Source of the DNA: JAISFI01 sp031553775
GTDB taxonomy: Bacteria; Bacteroidota; Bacteroidia; Bacteroidales; Azobacteroidaceae
DNA: 46,876 nucleotides
Direction: 5' to 3'
Assembly: GCA_031553775.1 (NCBI GenBank)
Contig: JAVBLA010000023.1
Coordinates: 1 to 46,876 of the forward strand
How positions within the stretch are numbered: position 1 is the stretch's first letter; each line of letters begins with the position of its first letter. The position numbers were made by a program, and so were the translations under genes. The notes beneath the pieces were generated by a model. The model was not told where the DNA came from and did not search any database. It saw only the letters and a program-made list of their open reading frames with translations. Below, one piece after another: positions 15,833 through 25,085 of this stretch.

Positions 15833-17548
15833 ATGACAGAAGCGGTACAACATCCCGAAGAAGAGAAAAAATCTCTTAATTTCATAGAAGCCATTGTTGA
15901 AAAAGACCTGGCAGAGGGTAAAAACGGAGGAAAAATACAAACACGGTTCCCTCCGGAGCCTAATGGTTACCTGCATATCGGACATGCCAAGGCGATTTGC
16001 ATCGATTTCGGCATTGCCCAACAGTACGGAGGTGTTTGCAACCTGCGTTTCGACGACACGAACCCCAGCAAGGAAGATGTGGAATATGTAGACTCCATCA
16101 AGGAAGACATCCAATGGTTGGGTTTCCGTTGGGGAAATGAATATTATGCCTCTGATTATTTTCAGCTATTATGGGATTTTGCCATTGCATTGATCAAAAA
16201 CGGCAAAGCATATATCGACGAACAATCTGCAGAAGATATTGCCAAACAAAAAGGCACCCCCACACAGGCCGGTACGGAAAGTCCGTATCGCAACCGCCCT
16301 ATAGAGGAAAGCCTGGAACTATTCAAAAAAATGAATACCGGGGAAGTTGCTGAAGGCACTATGGTTCTGAGAGCTAAGATCGATATGGCTTCATCCAACA
16401 TGCATTTCCGGGATCCGATCATCTACCGGGTGATTAACCATCCGCACCACCGGACAGGGACTATCTGGAAAGCTTATCCGATGTACGATTTTGCTCATGG
16501 AGAAAGTGACTATTTTGAAGGGGTTACACATTCTATCTGTACCCTGGAATTTGTGGTACACCGTCCGCTATACGACTGGTTTATAGACGAATTAAAAACA
16601 ATTTGTCCGGAAGACGGCGACTACCGCCCCCGGCAATATGAATTCAACCGTTTGAGCCTTACTTACACAGTTATGAGCAAAAGGAAGCTCCTGCAATTAG
16701 TGAAAGAAGGGCTGGTGAACGGCTGGGACGACCCTCGCATGCCGACAATCTGCGGATATCGCCGGAGAGGCTATACGCCTGAATCCATCCGGAACTTTAT
16801 CAAAAGAATCGGTTATACCAAATACGATGGAATTATCGATGTGGCTTTACTGGAACATTCCATCCGCGAAGACCTGAACGCCAAAGCGAAAAGGGTATCG
16901 GCCGTACTCGATCCGGTTAAACTGGTTATCACCAACTACACGGAAGGACAGGTGGAAATGATGGAAGCCATCAACAATCCGGAAGATGAAAGTATGGGTA
17001 GTCACGAAATTGCCTTCAGCCGGGAACTGTACATAGAACGGGAAGATTTTATGGAAGAAGCCCCTAAAAAATTCTTCCGTATGACTCCCGGACAGGAAGT
17101 CCGTCTGAAAAATGCTTACATCGTACAATGTACCGGATGCAAGAAAAATGCAGCAGGTGAGATCGAAGAAATTTATGCCACATACGATCCGATGACCCGC
17201 AGCGGTATGCCCGACAGTAGCCGAAAAGTCAAAGGTACCCTGCACTGGGTATCGGTCGCTCACAGTATCCCTGCAGAGGTTAGGTTGTACGACCGTTTGT
17301 TCAGCGTAGAAAATCCCAATGAAGACAAAGACCGGGATTTCAAAGAGTTACTCAATCCCGATTCCCTGCAGGTTCTGACCAATTGCAGGATCGAAGCTGA
17401 ATTATCTACCGCACAGGCATACGACAGTTTCCAGTTCCAACGGTTGGGATACTTCAATGTGGATCCGGACAGCAAAAACGGTAAACTGATTTTCAACCGG
17501 ACCGTATCACTTAAAGACACCTGGAGCAAACTAAAAGATAAAAACTAA
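15833..17548 (+). CDS. glnS: Glutaminyl-tRNA synthetase
   Basis: Class I synthetase charging tRNA-Gln with glutamine in the cytoplasm. It has 571 residues from MTEAVQHPEE. An upstream in-frame ATG at 15776 is rejected because the promoter -7 box lies downstream of it. HIGH motif at 48-51 (PPEPNGYLHIGHAKA), FDDTNPSKE for ATP and substrate binding, YPMYDFAHGESDYFEGVTHS in the active-site domain, and VMSKRK (near 280) as the KMSKS equivalent. The two C-terminal anticodon-binding beta-barrels are complete and include DSSRKVKGTLHWVS. Its presence points to direct glutaminylation. The TPR gene follows 30 bp later and is probably co-transcribed. Confidence 0.97.
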   Translation: MTEAVQHPEEEKKSLNFIEAIVEKDLAEGKNGGKIQTRFPPEPNGYLHIGHAKAICIDFGIAQQYGGVCNLRFDDTNPSKEDVEYVDSIKEDIQWLGFRWGNEYYASDYFQLLWDFAIALIKNGKAYIDEQSAEDIAKQKGTPTQAGTESPYRNRPIEESLELFKKMNTGEVAEGTMVLRAKIDMASSNMHFRDPIIYRVINHPHHRTGTIWKAYPMYDFAHGESDYFEGVTHSICTLEFVVHRPLYDWFIDELKTICPEDGDYRPRQYEFNRLSLTYTVMSKRKLLQLVKEGLVNGWDDPRMPTICGYRRRGYTPESIRNFIKRIGYTKYDGIIDVALLEHSIREDLNAKAKRVSAVLDPVKLVITNYTEGQVEMMEAINNPEDESMGSHEIAFSRELYIEREDFMEEAPKKFFRMTPGQEVRLKNAYIVQCTGCKKNAAGEIEEIYATYDPMTRSGMPDSSRKVKGTLHWVSVAHSIPAEVRLYDRLFSVENPNEDKDRDFKELLNPDSLQVLTNCRIEAELSTAQAYDSFQFQRLGYFNVDPDSKNGKLIFNRTVSLKDTWSKLKDKN

Positions 17549-17578
17549 CAAGCTTGGTTTTTATTCCCTCTATTTAAA

Positions 17579-18685
17579 ATGTTCGACTTTAATTACGATA
17601 ATCTCGACGGAAACGAAGATTCCTTTTCCGAAAGCTTTCTGGAATGGGACGAAACACGGAAGAAAGGCTCATCACCCGGGTATTTCGACCCTGATGAGCT
17701 ATGTGATATTATAGATACCTACTTGTCTATAGATAATGTCCCCGAAGGAAAAGTTGCCCTGGAATATGCACTCCGGGTGCATCCGGAGAATGAGGACATG
17801 ATTTACGATATCATGCAGATACTCAACGACTATGAGCTATGGGACAATCTGCTGTCTATCGCGGAACAATATAAACATCTGGAGCTGGTGTGGGTAGACG
17901 GGCACAAGTTATCTGCCCTCCTCCACCTGGGTATGGAGGAAAATGCTTTTTTGTGTTTCCGGAAAGCCAAAAAGAAATTCGCAGGCAACAAAGAAGATCT
18001 TTCGATCATTTACCAGGCCATGGCGGAGTCGTTATACGATGTGGATCTGTATGAAGCCGCTATCGATGTGATCGACGAAATCCTTCCGAAGATTAACCCC
18101 GAGGAGAATGAAGATCTGCTGTGGATACAATTGCAAAGCTACCTAGCCGTTAACGACAAAGAAAGTGTACAGACACTCTGCGATCAAATCATTAAAATCA
18201 ATCCGATGGATGCGGAAAGTTGGAGTCGTATCGGATTAATATACAAAGAAATCGGAGAGAAAGAAAAATCTATCGATGCTTTTGAATTCGCTGCTTCCTT
18301 AGGAAAAAAAGCTCCGGTAGACATCCTGAATCTGATTTACTCATACAAGGAAAATGGGAATCTGCTGAAAGCGTTGGAGAAGGCCGACGAATACCTGGAA
18401 CATTCACCCGACGATTACATCATCAACCTGTTGGCTGCAAATATCTGCATGGAGATCGAGGATTGGGAAAAGGCGCTGAAATATACGAATAAAGCGTTGT
18501 CAATCGATCCTGGATCTAATTTCCTGTACCTGTACCAGAGCAAATGCTTATTGAAACTGGGAGAAATCCGGAAAGCGATCAAGGCTTTGGAAGAAGGGAT
18601 TGTCCGGACAAAGGACGAGACCGGAGAATTACAGAGTGAGTTGGAAAGGTTGAAAAATGAGTTTCCGGGGGAAGTTAAGAATTAA
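17579..18685 (+). CDS. Cytoplasmic TPR-repeat protein
   Basis: 368 residues, strongly acidic at the N-terminus, with no signal peptide or membrane segment. After an Asp/Glu-rich opening (1-45), paired amphipathic helices of TPR type run through most of the protein; the clearest are about 200-345 (SWSRIGLIYKEIGEKEKSI, NLLKALEKADEYLEHSPDDY, DWEKALKYTNKALSIDPGSN, GEIRKAIKALEEGIV). TPRs mediate protein-protein contacts; no catalytic domain is visible, so the partner is unknown. It follows glnS by 30 bp and probably shares its promoter. The TAA stop is embedded in a 7-bp repeat array. Confidence 0.85.
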   Translation: MFDFNYDNLDGNEDSFSESFLEWDETRKKGSSPGYFDPDELCDIIDTYLSIDNVPEGKVALEYALRVHPENEDMIYDIMQILNDYELWDNLLSIAEQYKHLELVWVDGHKLSALLHLGMEENAFLCFRKAKKKFAGNKEDLSIIYQAMAESLYDVDLYEAAIDVIDEILPKINPEENEDLLWIQLQSYLAVNDKESVQTLCDQIIKINPMDAESWSRIGLIYKEIGEKEKSIDAFEFAASLGKKAPVDILNLIYSYKENGNLLKALEKADEYLEHSPDDYIINLLAANICMEIEDWEKALKYTNKALSIDPGSNFLYLYQSKCLLKLGEIRKAIKALEEGIVRTKDETGELQSELERLKNEFPGEVKN

Positions 18686-18694
18686 GAATTAAAG
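18674..18694. repeat. 7-bp tandem array on TPR gene stop
   Basis: Three AAGAATT-type units; the TAA of the TPR gene is inside the array. A degenerate inverted partner (ACAATTAAAAATTG) follows around 18704-18720. Confidence 0.65.
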
Positions 18695-18780
18695 ATTATC
18701 TTTCGACAATTAAAAATTGAGGATAGTTGTTGCAAATATTTGGTTTTAATTTTCGACTCTACATTATGGTCTAAATTTAA

Positions 18781-18820
18781 GTACCGGCCACTCCTGTTGG
18801 AATGGCCGGTACTATTTTTA
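18781..18820 (+). terminator. Terminator after glnS-TPR unit
   Basis: GTACCGGCCA (18781-18790) pairs perfectly with TGGCCGGTAC (18803-18812); inner CTCC/GGAA adds partial pairing; TATTTTTA follows. It lies between converging features and may work both ways. Confidence 0.75.
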
Positions 18821-18839
18821 ATACCGTAGATGTTGAATC

Positions 18840-19109
18840 TTATGGTCTGTTTTCTTCCACATAATCAATTGCCCAGGCAATAACATTGGCATACAAATAA
18901 CTATTGTAGACCTGTTGCCTGTTATTGGAAGGACCGTAAGACTTGGTTGTAAGGCCTCCACCAGCAGTTATATAAGCCGGCCAGATTGTTGTTGAAGTTT
19001 GCGCGGTACTTCCGGAGAAAACCCCTCCGTCTCCAACAGCAATAAATCCTTTAGATATATGTCTGATAAAGACATTTGCACCGATGTATATGATTTTTAG
19101 TTGAATCAC
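18840..19109 (-). pseudogene. Gene fragment, C-terminal piece of unknown protein
   Basis: The open frame encodes about 75 residues resembling the C-terminal end of a larger exported or enzymatic protein (KGFIAVGDGGVFSGSTAQ, then LTTKSYGPSNNRQQVYNSYL, ANVIAWAIDYVEENRP). I do not recognise the family. The only start at its head is a GTG at 19109 that overlaps a minus-strand -7 box (TATCTTTG, 19109-19116), so it cannot be the true start. A gene whose front was deleted, leaving the promoter next to the tail, would explain this. It could also be a short real gene starting inside the frame. The 19117-19312 stretch has nothing else but the valS promoter region. Confidence 0.4.
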
Positions 19110-19277
19110 AAAGATACGAAATTTCAGAAATTATTGCCTTTGGTACATTCAAGTATATAGATGCGTATAATTATTATATACAAATATTCAGCAATGCAAG
19201 CTATGATTAATGGAACACATTAGTTATATCCCACCCATATTTTCCTCTCCCATGCCTGAAATCTGAAAATTATCATG

Positions 19278-19285
19278 TAAATTTG
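19278..19285 (+). promoter_or_regulatory. valS -7 box
   Basis: TAAATTTG 28 bp before the valS ATG fits the Bacteroidota -7 pattern. No strong -33 element is seen. Confidence 0.5.
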
Positions 19286-19312
19286 CATCTTTAAAAAACA
19301 AACTTTCAAAAA

Positions 19313-21937
19313 ATGGAATTAGCCAGCAAATACAACCCTGCCGATGTAGAGGATAAATGGTACCAATATTGGCTTGAAAATAAACTATTCAAGTCGGAGC
19401 CTGACAGTCGCGAACCTTACACCATCGTGATCCCTCCTCCTAATGTAACCGGAGTCCTACATATGGGGCACATGCTGAACAATACGATCCAGGACATCCT
19501 GGTACGGCGCGCCCGGATGTTGGGTAAAAATGCCTGTTGGGTACCGGGAACCGACCACGCTTCTATTGCTACCGAAGCGAAAGTAGTTGCTAAACTGGCT
19601 TCCGAAGGAATTAAAAAATCAGACCTGACCCGGGAGGAATTTCTTGTACATGCCTGGGAATGGACACACAAACACGGTGGAATCATCCTGGAACAGTTAA
19701 AAAAACTCGGCGCCTCCTGCGACTGGGACCGCACCTGTTTCACGATGGACGAAAAACGTTCGGAAAGTGTGTTCAAAGTTTTTGTCGATTTATATAATAA
19801 AGGACTGATATACCGCGGCGTCCGGATGGTAAACTGGGATCCCCAGGCCAAAACGGCTTTATCGGACGAAGAGGTCAACTACAAAGAACAACAGGGAAAG
19901 CTATATTACCTGCGCTACAGGATCGTAGGAGAAAACGGTTATGCTGTGATTGCCACCACCCGTCCGGAAACCATCCTGGGGGATACGGCTGTCTGCATCA
20001 ATCCGAACGATCCTAAGAACGTTCACCTGAAAGGGAAAAAAGTGATCGTTCCTTTAGCTAACAGGGAGGTTCCCATCATCGAAGACGACTATGTGGATGT
20101 AGAATTCGGTACCGGTTGCCTGAAAGTCACCCCCGCACACGATGTGAACGACTACATGCTGGGAGAAAAATATAATCTTGAAACCATCGATATTTTCAAC
20201 GACGACGGCACTTTGAACCAACACGGGCTGCAATATGCAGGTAAAGACCGATTTGAAGTCCGCAAACAGATTGAAAAAGACCTGGAAGCCGCCGGGTTAA
20301 TGGAGAAAGTAGAAGCCTACACCAACAAAGTCGGCTTTTCAGAAAGAACCGATGTGCCCATCGAACCTAAACTCTCCATGCAGTGGTTCCTGAAAATGGA
20401 AGACTTGTCCCGCCCGGCTTTGAAAGCGGTAATGGAAGACGATATACAATTATATCCTCCTAAGTTCAAGAATACATACCGTCACTGGATGGAAAACATC
20501 AAGGACTGGTGTATCAGCCGCCAACTCTGGTGGGGCCACCGGATTCCGGCATACTACCTGCCTCAGGGAGGTTATGTAGTAGCTGAAACCGATGAAAAAG
20601 CATTGGAAGCTGCCCGAACCAAAACCGGTAACCCAGGGTTGCAATTGTCCGACCTCCGTCAGGATGAAGACTGCCTGGATACCTGGTTCTCTTCCTGGCT
20701 ATGGCCTATTTCCGTATTCGACGGCATTAATAATCCCGACAATAAAGATATCGACTATTATTATCCGACCAACGACCTGGTTACTGCCCCGGAAATTTTA
20801 TTCTTCTGGGTTGCCCGGATGATCATTGCCGGCTACGAATACCGCGGAGAAAAATGTTTCAAAAATGTATATCTGACCGGAATTGTACGCGATAAACTTG
20901 GACGGAAAATGAGTAAATCTTTAGGAAACTCTCCCGATCCATTGAAATTGATCGCACAATACGGCGCCGATGGCGTAAGGATGGGCATGCTGCTGACATC
21001 GGCTGCCGGGAACGACTTACCTTTCGATGAAAGTCTCTGTGAACAGGGCCGGAATTTTAATAATAAAATCTGGAATGCTTTCCGTTTAGTGAAAGGATGG
21101 CAGGTAAACGATTCTATTGCCCAGCCCGAATCGGCTGCGATTTCGGTTGCCTGGTTTGAATCCGTGCTCTCCCAGACTATCGAAGAACTGAACGATCTTT
21201 TTGATAAATATCGTCTATCAGAAGCTTTGATGCTAGTTTATAAACTGTTCTGGGACGAATTCTCATCCTGGTACCTTGAAATGATCAAACCCGGTTATCA
21301 GCAACCGATCGACCGGAAGACTTACGATGCCACCCTGTCGTTTTTCGACACCCTCCTGAAACTATTGCATCCCTTCATGCCATTTATCACTGAAGAACTG
21401 TGGCATGCACTGGACAACCGGAAGCCAGGTGAAAGCATCATGATCTCCATGCTTCCGGAATCCCGGACATACAATAAGGAATTGCTACAAGGCTTTGAAA
21501 ACACCAAAGAGATCATTGCCGGAATCCGGTCTATCCGCCTGCAAAAGAATATTCCTAACAAAGAAATGCTTCCCTTAGAAGTTGTGGGGCAACTCTCCGG
21601 AACCTTCGATACTATTATTACCAAAATGTGTAATTTGTCGGAAATACAATCGGTAGGAGAAAAATCCGGAGGTTCCGTATCTTTCTTAGTCGGTACTACT
21701 GAGTTTGCAATTCCCTTAGGCAGCAATATCGACAAGGAAGCCGAACTGGAAAAGCTACAGAAAGAATTGCTTCATCTGCAGGATTTTCTGGCATCTGTCC
21801 GCCATAAACTGGATAATGAAAGCTTTGTATCCAAAGCACCAGCCAAAGTCATTGAAATAGAAAAGAAGAAAGAAGCAGATACCGAAAGCAAGATCAAGAC
21901 AATAGAAGAAAGTATTGCATCATTGCAAAACATTTAA
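19313..21937 (+). CDS. valS: Valyl-tRNA synthetase
   Basis: Class I synthetase charging tRNA-Val, with editing of mischarged threonine. At 874 residues it is full length. HIGH variant HMGH at 50-53 (PPPNVTGVLHMGHMLNN); editing (CP1) domain about 190-350 with TTRPETILGDTAV and GTGCLKVTPAHDVNDY; KMSKS near 531-535 (GRKMSKSLGNSPDP); anticodon domain with HPFMPFITEELW; C-terminal coiled-coil tRNA-binding arm (about 805-874, Glu/Lys-rich heptads). The ATG is preceded by an A-rich leader. It is monocistronic, followed by a 290-bp gene-free region holding a MITE-like element. Confidence 0.97.
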   Translation: MELASKYNPADVEDKWYQYWLENKLFKSEPDSREPYTIVIPPPNVTGVLHMGHMLNNTIQDILVRRARMLGKNACWVPGTDHASIATEAKVVAKLASEGIKKSDLTREEFLVHAWEWTHKHGGIILEQLKKLGASCDWDRTCFTMDEKRSESVFKVFVDLYNKGLIYRGVRMVNWDPQAKTALSDEEVNYKEQQGKLYYLRYRIVGENGYAVIATTRPETILGDTAVCINPNDPKNVHLKGKKVIVPLANREVPIIEDDYVDVEFGTGCLKVTPAHDVNDYMLGEKYNLETIDIFNDDGTLNQHGLQYAGKDRFEVRKQIEKDLEAAGLMEKVEAYTNKVGFSERTDVPIEPKLSMQWFLKMEDLSRPALKAVMEDDIQLYPPKFKNTYRHWMENIKDWCISRQLWWGHRIPAYYLPQGGYVVAETDEKALEAARTKTGNPGLQLSDLRQDEDCLDTWFSSWLWPISVFDGINNPDNKDIDYYYPTNDLVTAPEILFFWVARMIIAGYEYRGEKCFKNVYLTGIVRDKLGRKMSKSLGNSPDPLKLIAQYGADGVRMGMLLTSAAGNDLPFDESLCEQGRNFNNKIWNAFRLVKGWQVNDSIAQPESAAISVAWFESVLSQTIEELNDLFDKYRLSEALMLVYKLFWDEFSSWYLEMIKPGYQQPIDRKTYDATLSFFDTLLKLLHPFMPFITEELWHALDNRKPGESIMISMLPESRTYNKELLQGFENTKEIIAGIRSIRLQKNIPNKEMLPLEVVGQLSGTFDTIITKMCNLSEIQSVGEKSGGSVSFLVGTTEFAIPLGSNIDKEAELEKLQKELLHLQDFLASVRHKLDNESFVSKAPAKVIEIEKKKEADTESKIKTIEESIASLQNI

Positions 21938-21948
21938 TTTTTTTTAAT

Positions 21949-22213
21949 AACGAAACACTGAAGCACCTGGATTTTTAATTTTATCTTTGTGTTTTATAAA
22001 ATGTTTAAAAATTTAAAAGAAGTAGTTTAGTTAATCATATAATCTTTTTGATGAAGTTTTTTTCATATCCTTTTTTGCCCTTTTCCGCCTGTTTAATTTT
22101 TTGATTTTAGTCAAATAGCCCGCTATTTTCCTGTAATCAAAAAATTAAACAGACAAAAAATGACTAAAAAATGATTCATGAAAAATTTTTAAACAGTTTC
22201 TTAGTGTTTCGTT
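21949..22213. mobile_element. MITE-like non-coding element with nested inverted repeats
   Basis: Terminal inverted repeat AACGAAACACT (21949-21959) and AGTGTTTCGTT (22203-22213). Inside lie TGTTTAAAAATTT (22002-22014) with its complement at 22183-22195, and a perfect 18-bp pair at 22089-22106 and 22135-22152 with AAATAG/CTATTT within its loop. There is no coding frame. It ends 15 bp before the DUF6340 start codon and may carry its promoter. No target duplication is obvious. The size and structure fit a miniature inverted-repeat element or a large folded RNA. Confidence 0.5.
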
Positions 22214-22228
22214 TTTTAAAATCAGAAA

Positions 22229-23257
22229 ATGAAAACATTTCTTCGCATATCCTGTTTTGTATTATTTGCAGTTATTCTTTTATCCTGCGAAACCAGCCAT
22301 TATTTCATGGTGGAAATACAGAAGCCTGCCGAAATCTCGTTCATGCCTCCTTCTCCCCGGATTGTAGTAGTAGATAATGCCGTTACACAGCCTTCCGACA
22401 TAGGAGTAGACTGCTATAACGGCTTCAAAGAGTTAACTGGATATACCCTACAAAAAGACACTATACACCAGATATTTACCGACATTCTCGGGCAATCGCT
22501 GGACAATACGCATTACTTCGAAGAGGTACTTGTATACAACACTCCGCTACGTACAGATAACGAATATCTGGCCATTCAAACTATTTCCCCGGAAAAGGCA
22601 GATGAAATTCTCGAAGATGCCGGCGCAGACGCATTGATATCGGTAGAGCGGCTTTTATTCAAGAACACGCTGAACCTGGTCGGTCGCGATTTCAAACATT
22701 TCAATACCGATTACAGTGCATTATTCAGCATTCATTTTCGCAAAAAAGAGAAGCCTGTATCTTCTTTTTCCATTGAAAACAGTATACAATTTAAAGATTT
22801 TATTGACAACGATTCTTTGCTGATTTTCCAGGAAATTCCCCAGCATCTTTTACGAATGTCTGCTCTACAGATATCAGAAGAGCTTGCCCAACGGCTTACT
22901 CCCCACTGGGAACAGTCGGAACGGGTTATTTACGGAGGAGAAGATGCGCTTATGAAAACGGCCTATGCATTTGCAAAAAAAGAAAAATGGGAAGAAGCTA
23001 TATCCATTTGGGAAGATATATACCTCAACAGCAAAAACAATAAGCGGAAAGGAAAAGCAGCTATCAACATCGCTCTGTCAAAAGAGCTGAAAGACAATTT
23101 CATATCTGCCGGTGAATGGGCACAAAACGCTCTCAACTGCTATGCACTGGAAAAACCGGAGTCTATATCGAAAGAACTGGAATTTGCCACTCAATACAAA
23201 AAAATATTAGAAGACCGGGCAATTCACGAAATTACTTTAAACCATCAAGTCCGGTAA
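22229..23257 (+). CDS. DUF6340-like lipoprotein
   Basis: 342 residues with a lipoprotein signal peptide (MKTFLRISCFVLFAVILLSC, lipid-modified Cys at 20). The mature part starts with a Bacteroidota-typical block (HYFMVEIQKPAEISFMPPSP, then RIVVVDNA) followed by a segment in which 'ILEDAGADALISVERLLF' is the most conserved-looking strand, and a C-terminal helical repeat (about 240-330) resembling TPR (YAFAKKEKWEEAISIWEDIY). This matches what I know of the DUF6340 family, whose function is unknown. It probably sits in the inner leaflet of the outer membrane or faces the periplasm. The start lies 15 bp after the MITE-like element. Confidence 0.72.
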   Translation: MKTFLRISCFVLFAVILLSCETSHYFMVEIQKPAEISFMPPSPRIVVVDNAVTQPSDIGVDCYNGFKELTGYTLQKDTIHQIFTDILGQSLDNTHYFEEVLVYNTPLRTDNEYLAIQTISPEKADEILEDAGADALISVERLLFKNTLNLVGRDFKHFNTDYSALFSIHFRKKEKPVSSFSIENSIQFKDFIDNDSLLIFQEIPQHLLRMSALQISEELAQRLTPHWEQSERVIYGGEDALMKTAYAFAKKEKWEEAISIWEDIYLNSKNNKRKGKAAINIALSKELKDNFISAGEWAQNALNCYALEKPESISKELEFATQYKKILEDRAIHEITLNHQVR

Positions 23258-23272
23258 AATTCGCTTCCCCTA

Positions 23273-23303
23273 TTGCCTATTGTCTTAACTTTTATTACTT
23301 TTG
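23273..23303 (+). promoter_or_regulatory. Promoter of the 151-residue protein gene
   Basis: TTG (23273-23275), a 20-bp spacer and TACTTTTG (23296-23303), 26 bp before the start codon. Confidence 0.65.
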
Positions 23304-23329
23304 TTGCCGTCTATTGAAATGCAGATATC

Positions 23330-23785
23330 ATGAATGCAGATAAAAACGTTGTCCGTACAGTTGTAGAAACAGGTCTCCGTCAGGCCATGTCCCAGTTTGA
23401 AAGTGCTAATAGCGGGGATATGTTAAGTGATATATATATCAAAATAGACCTTGAAAACGGGAAGCTCCTGATATTCGACGATATGGAAAACCTGCTTTCG
23501 GAAAATAATATCGAAGTCTGGGAAGACGATCAGAATCAGGATGCATTTGCGGGATTATTCCTGCAAACCACCAAACCGGTTATTCAGGATCTCCACAAAG
23601 AAGGCCTTTTCGAAAAAGAATACATATTCAAACCTTTCTCCATCAATTTAGTTGACGATAATTTTATTTTAGTAGAAGAATTATTTTTCTTAGACGACGA
23701 TACATTAAAGTTAGACGGAGAATCGCTATTGGATCTGGATAAGGAATTAGATGATTTCCTACAGAATTTGATGAAAGATTTTTAA
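23330..23785 (+). CDS. Small acidic protein of unknown function
   Basis: 151 residues, very acidic C-terminus (DDDTLKLDGESLLDLDKELD). It has no signal peptide or membrane helix. The sequence reads as a compact alpha/beta domain (YIKIDLENGKLLIFDDMENL, LFEKEYIFKPFSINLVDDNF). I take it as a conserved Bacteroidota hypothetical; no catalytic motif is seen. It has its own promoter, and the next gene begins 92 bp later on the same strand, so co-transcription is possible. Confidence 0.75.
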   Translation: MNADKNVVRTVVETGLRQAMSQFESANSGDMLSDIYIKIDLENGKLLIFDDMENLLSENNIEVWEDDQNQDAFAGLFLQTTKPVIQDLHKEGLFEKEYIFKPFSINLVDDNFILVEELFFLDDDTLKLDGESLLDLDKELDDFLQNLMKDF

Positions 23786-23877
23786 TAAATAAATACACAA
23801 TAGCCAAACATCCTTAACACATTCCTGATTGAACTTTTTCTCCTACATACTGTTTTATAAGTGTAAAAAAGAAATGC

Positions 23878-24996
23878 ATGGAAAGTAATAGCAAAAAAGA
23901 GCCTCTTCTCAACACCACCCTGGGATTAGTCCCGTGGCTTACTTTTGTAATTTTTCAGAATTTCATTTCATATTCAGCCAGTTTAATTGCCGGAGCGGCT
24001 ACCTGGATTGCCTTGTTGATTTTTTATTCCGTTATCCGGAAAAATCAGGTTATCCGTATCCTGTTGAATATATCGGCAGGAGTTTTAGCCATACAGGCAA
24101 TCTGTCCATTCTTACATATTCCGGATAAATTTACCACCGTTTTCTGTGAAATTGTATTATTGATCTTTTTGTGGTTTTTCAATAACTCGGAACATTTTGT
24201 CAAGAAAAAATATTTAAGCAAGACTCTCCAGAAAGACAAGACTTCGATTTCCGTAGCTTTGAATGAGTTGTTTTATGTGACCCGCATATGCTGGAACACA
24301 TTATTCGTGCATCTATCCATCGTTTTCATTTATTTGATCATGTTGGAAGAAGTACACTTGCAATGGTTAGATAAATTCATATACAAGCAGTTAGGAATCA
24401 TCCTAATCGTTTCTGTCATCTTATTTGAACATATACGTCTTTCGATCATCAAAAGAAAATTATATGCTGAAGAATGGCTTCCGGTATGTAATGAAACCGG
24501 ACGGGTAATCGGGAAAGTGGCCAAAACCGTCAGTTTCAAATCGAAGAACCAGTTTTTGCATCCGGTAGTAAGAGTAGCTCTTATCTACAAAGGACTTTTA
24601 TACCTGATGGAACGTCCATCCAACTACCTTTCCGAACCGGAAAAGATCGATCATCCATTTGAAACATATGTAAAATACGGACAGGAACTGAACGACGCAG
24701 TAAACAATATCATCCAATCCCGTTCAAAAGCATCTGATATGAAAACCCGTTTCGTTTTTAAATATCTGTACAAGACTCCTCATACCAACCGGCTGATATA
24801 TCTCTACACCTTACCCGTTCATGAAGAGGAAACCATGAGCAAAATACAACTAAAAAGCGGTAAGCTCTGGACAGAAAAACAAATTGAAGAAAACCTTAAC
24901 AAAGGCGTATTTTCAGAATGTTTTGAAAAAGAATATGAGGTGTTGAAGAATACGATATTGATGGCTGAGAAGTTGGTGTTTTCTGGGGCAAACTAA
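23878..24996 (+). CDS. Membrane protein with Nudix-like C-terminal domain
   Basis: 372 residues in two parts. Residues 1-195 hold about six hydrophobic helices (PWLTFVIFQNFISYSASLIA, ATWIALLIFYSVI, LNISAGVLAIQAICPFL, FCEIVLLIFLWFF, LFVHLSIVFIYLIMLEE, LGIILIVSVILFEH), resembling 'septation A-like' membrane domains. Residues about 205-372 resemble an isopentenyl-diphosphate-isomerase-type Nudix fold: EEWLPVCNETGRVIGKVAK, then FLHPVVRVALIYKGLLYLME. The place where the Nudix box (GX5EX7REUXEEXGU) should lie reads PFETYVKYGQELNDAVNNII and lacks the G and REUXEE residues, so hydrolase activity is probably lost. A ligand-sensing role is a guess. Its 3' end abuts a 7-bp repeat array. Confidence 0.7.
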   Translation: MESNSKKEPLLNTTLGLVPWLTFVIFQNFISYSASLIAGAATWIALLIFYSVIRKNQVIRILLNISAGVLAIQAICPFLHIPDKFTTVFCEIVLLIFLWFFNNSEHFVKKKYLSKTLQKDKTSISVALNELFYVTRICWNTLFVHLSIVFIYLIMLEEVHLQWLDKFIYKQLGIILIVSVILFEHIRLSIIKRKLYAEEWLPVCNETGRVIGKVAKTVSFKSKNQFLHPVVRVALIYKGLLYLMERPSNYLSEPEKIDHPFETYVKYGQELNDAVNNIIQSRSKASDMKTRFVFKYLYKTPHTNRLIYLYTLPVHEEETMSKIQLKSGKLWTEKQIEENLNKGVFSECFEKEYEVLKNTILMAEKLVFSGAN

Positions 24997-25032
24997 AGAA
25001 TTAAAAGTTAAGAATTAAGAATTAAGAGTTGG
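24996..25032. repeat. 7-bp tandem array after membrane-protein gene
   Basis: Five units of AAGAATT/AAAAGTT/AAGAGTT type beginning 1 bp after the TAA. A small CCCGA-GAT-TCGGG hairpin (25036-25048) follows. Confidence 0.7.
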
Positions 25033-25085
25033 AATCCCGAGATTCGGGAAAGTAGTCCATTTATATTGTATACTAAAGATGAATC

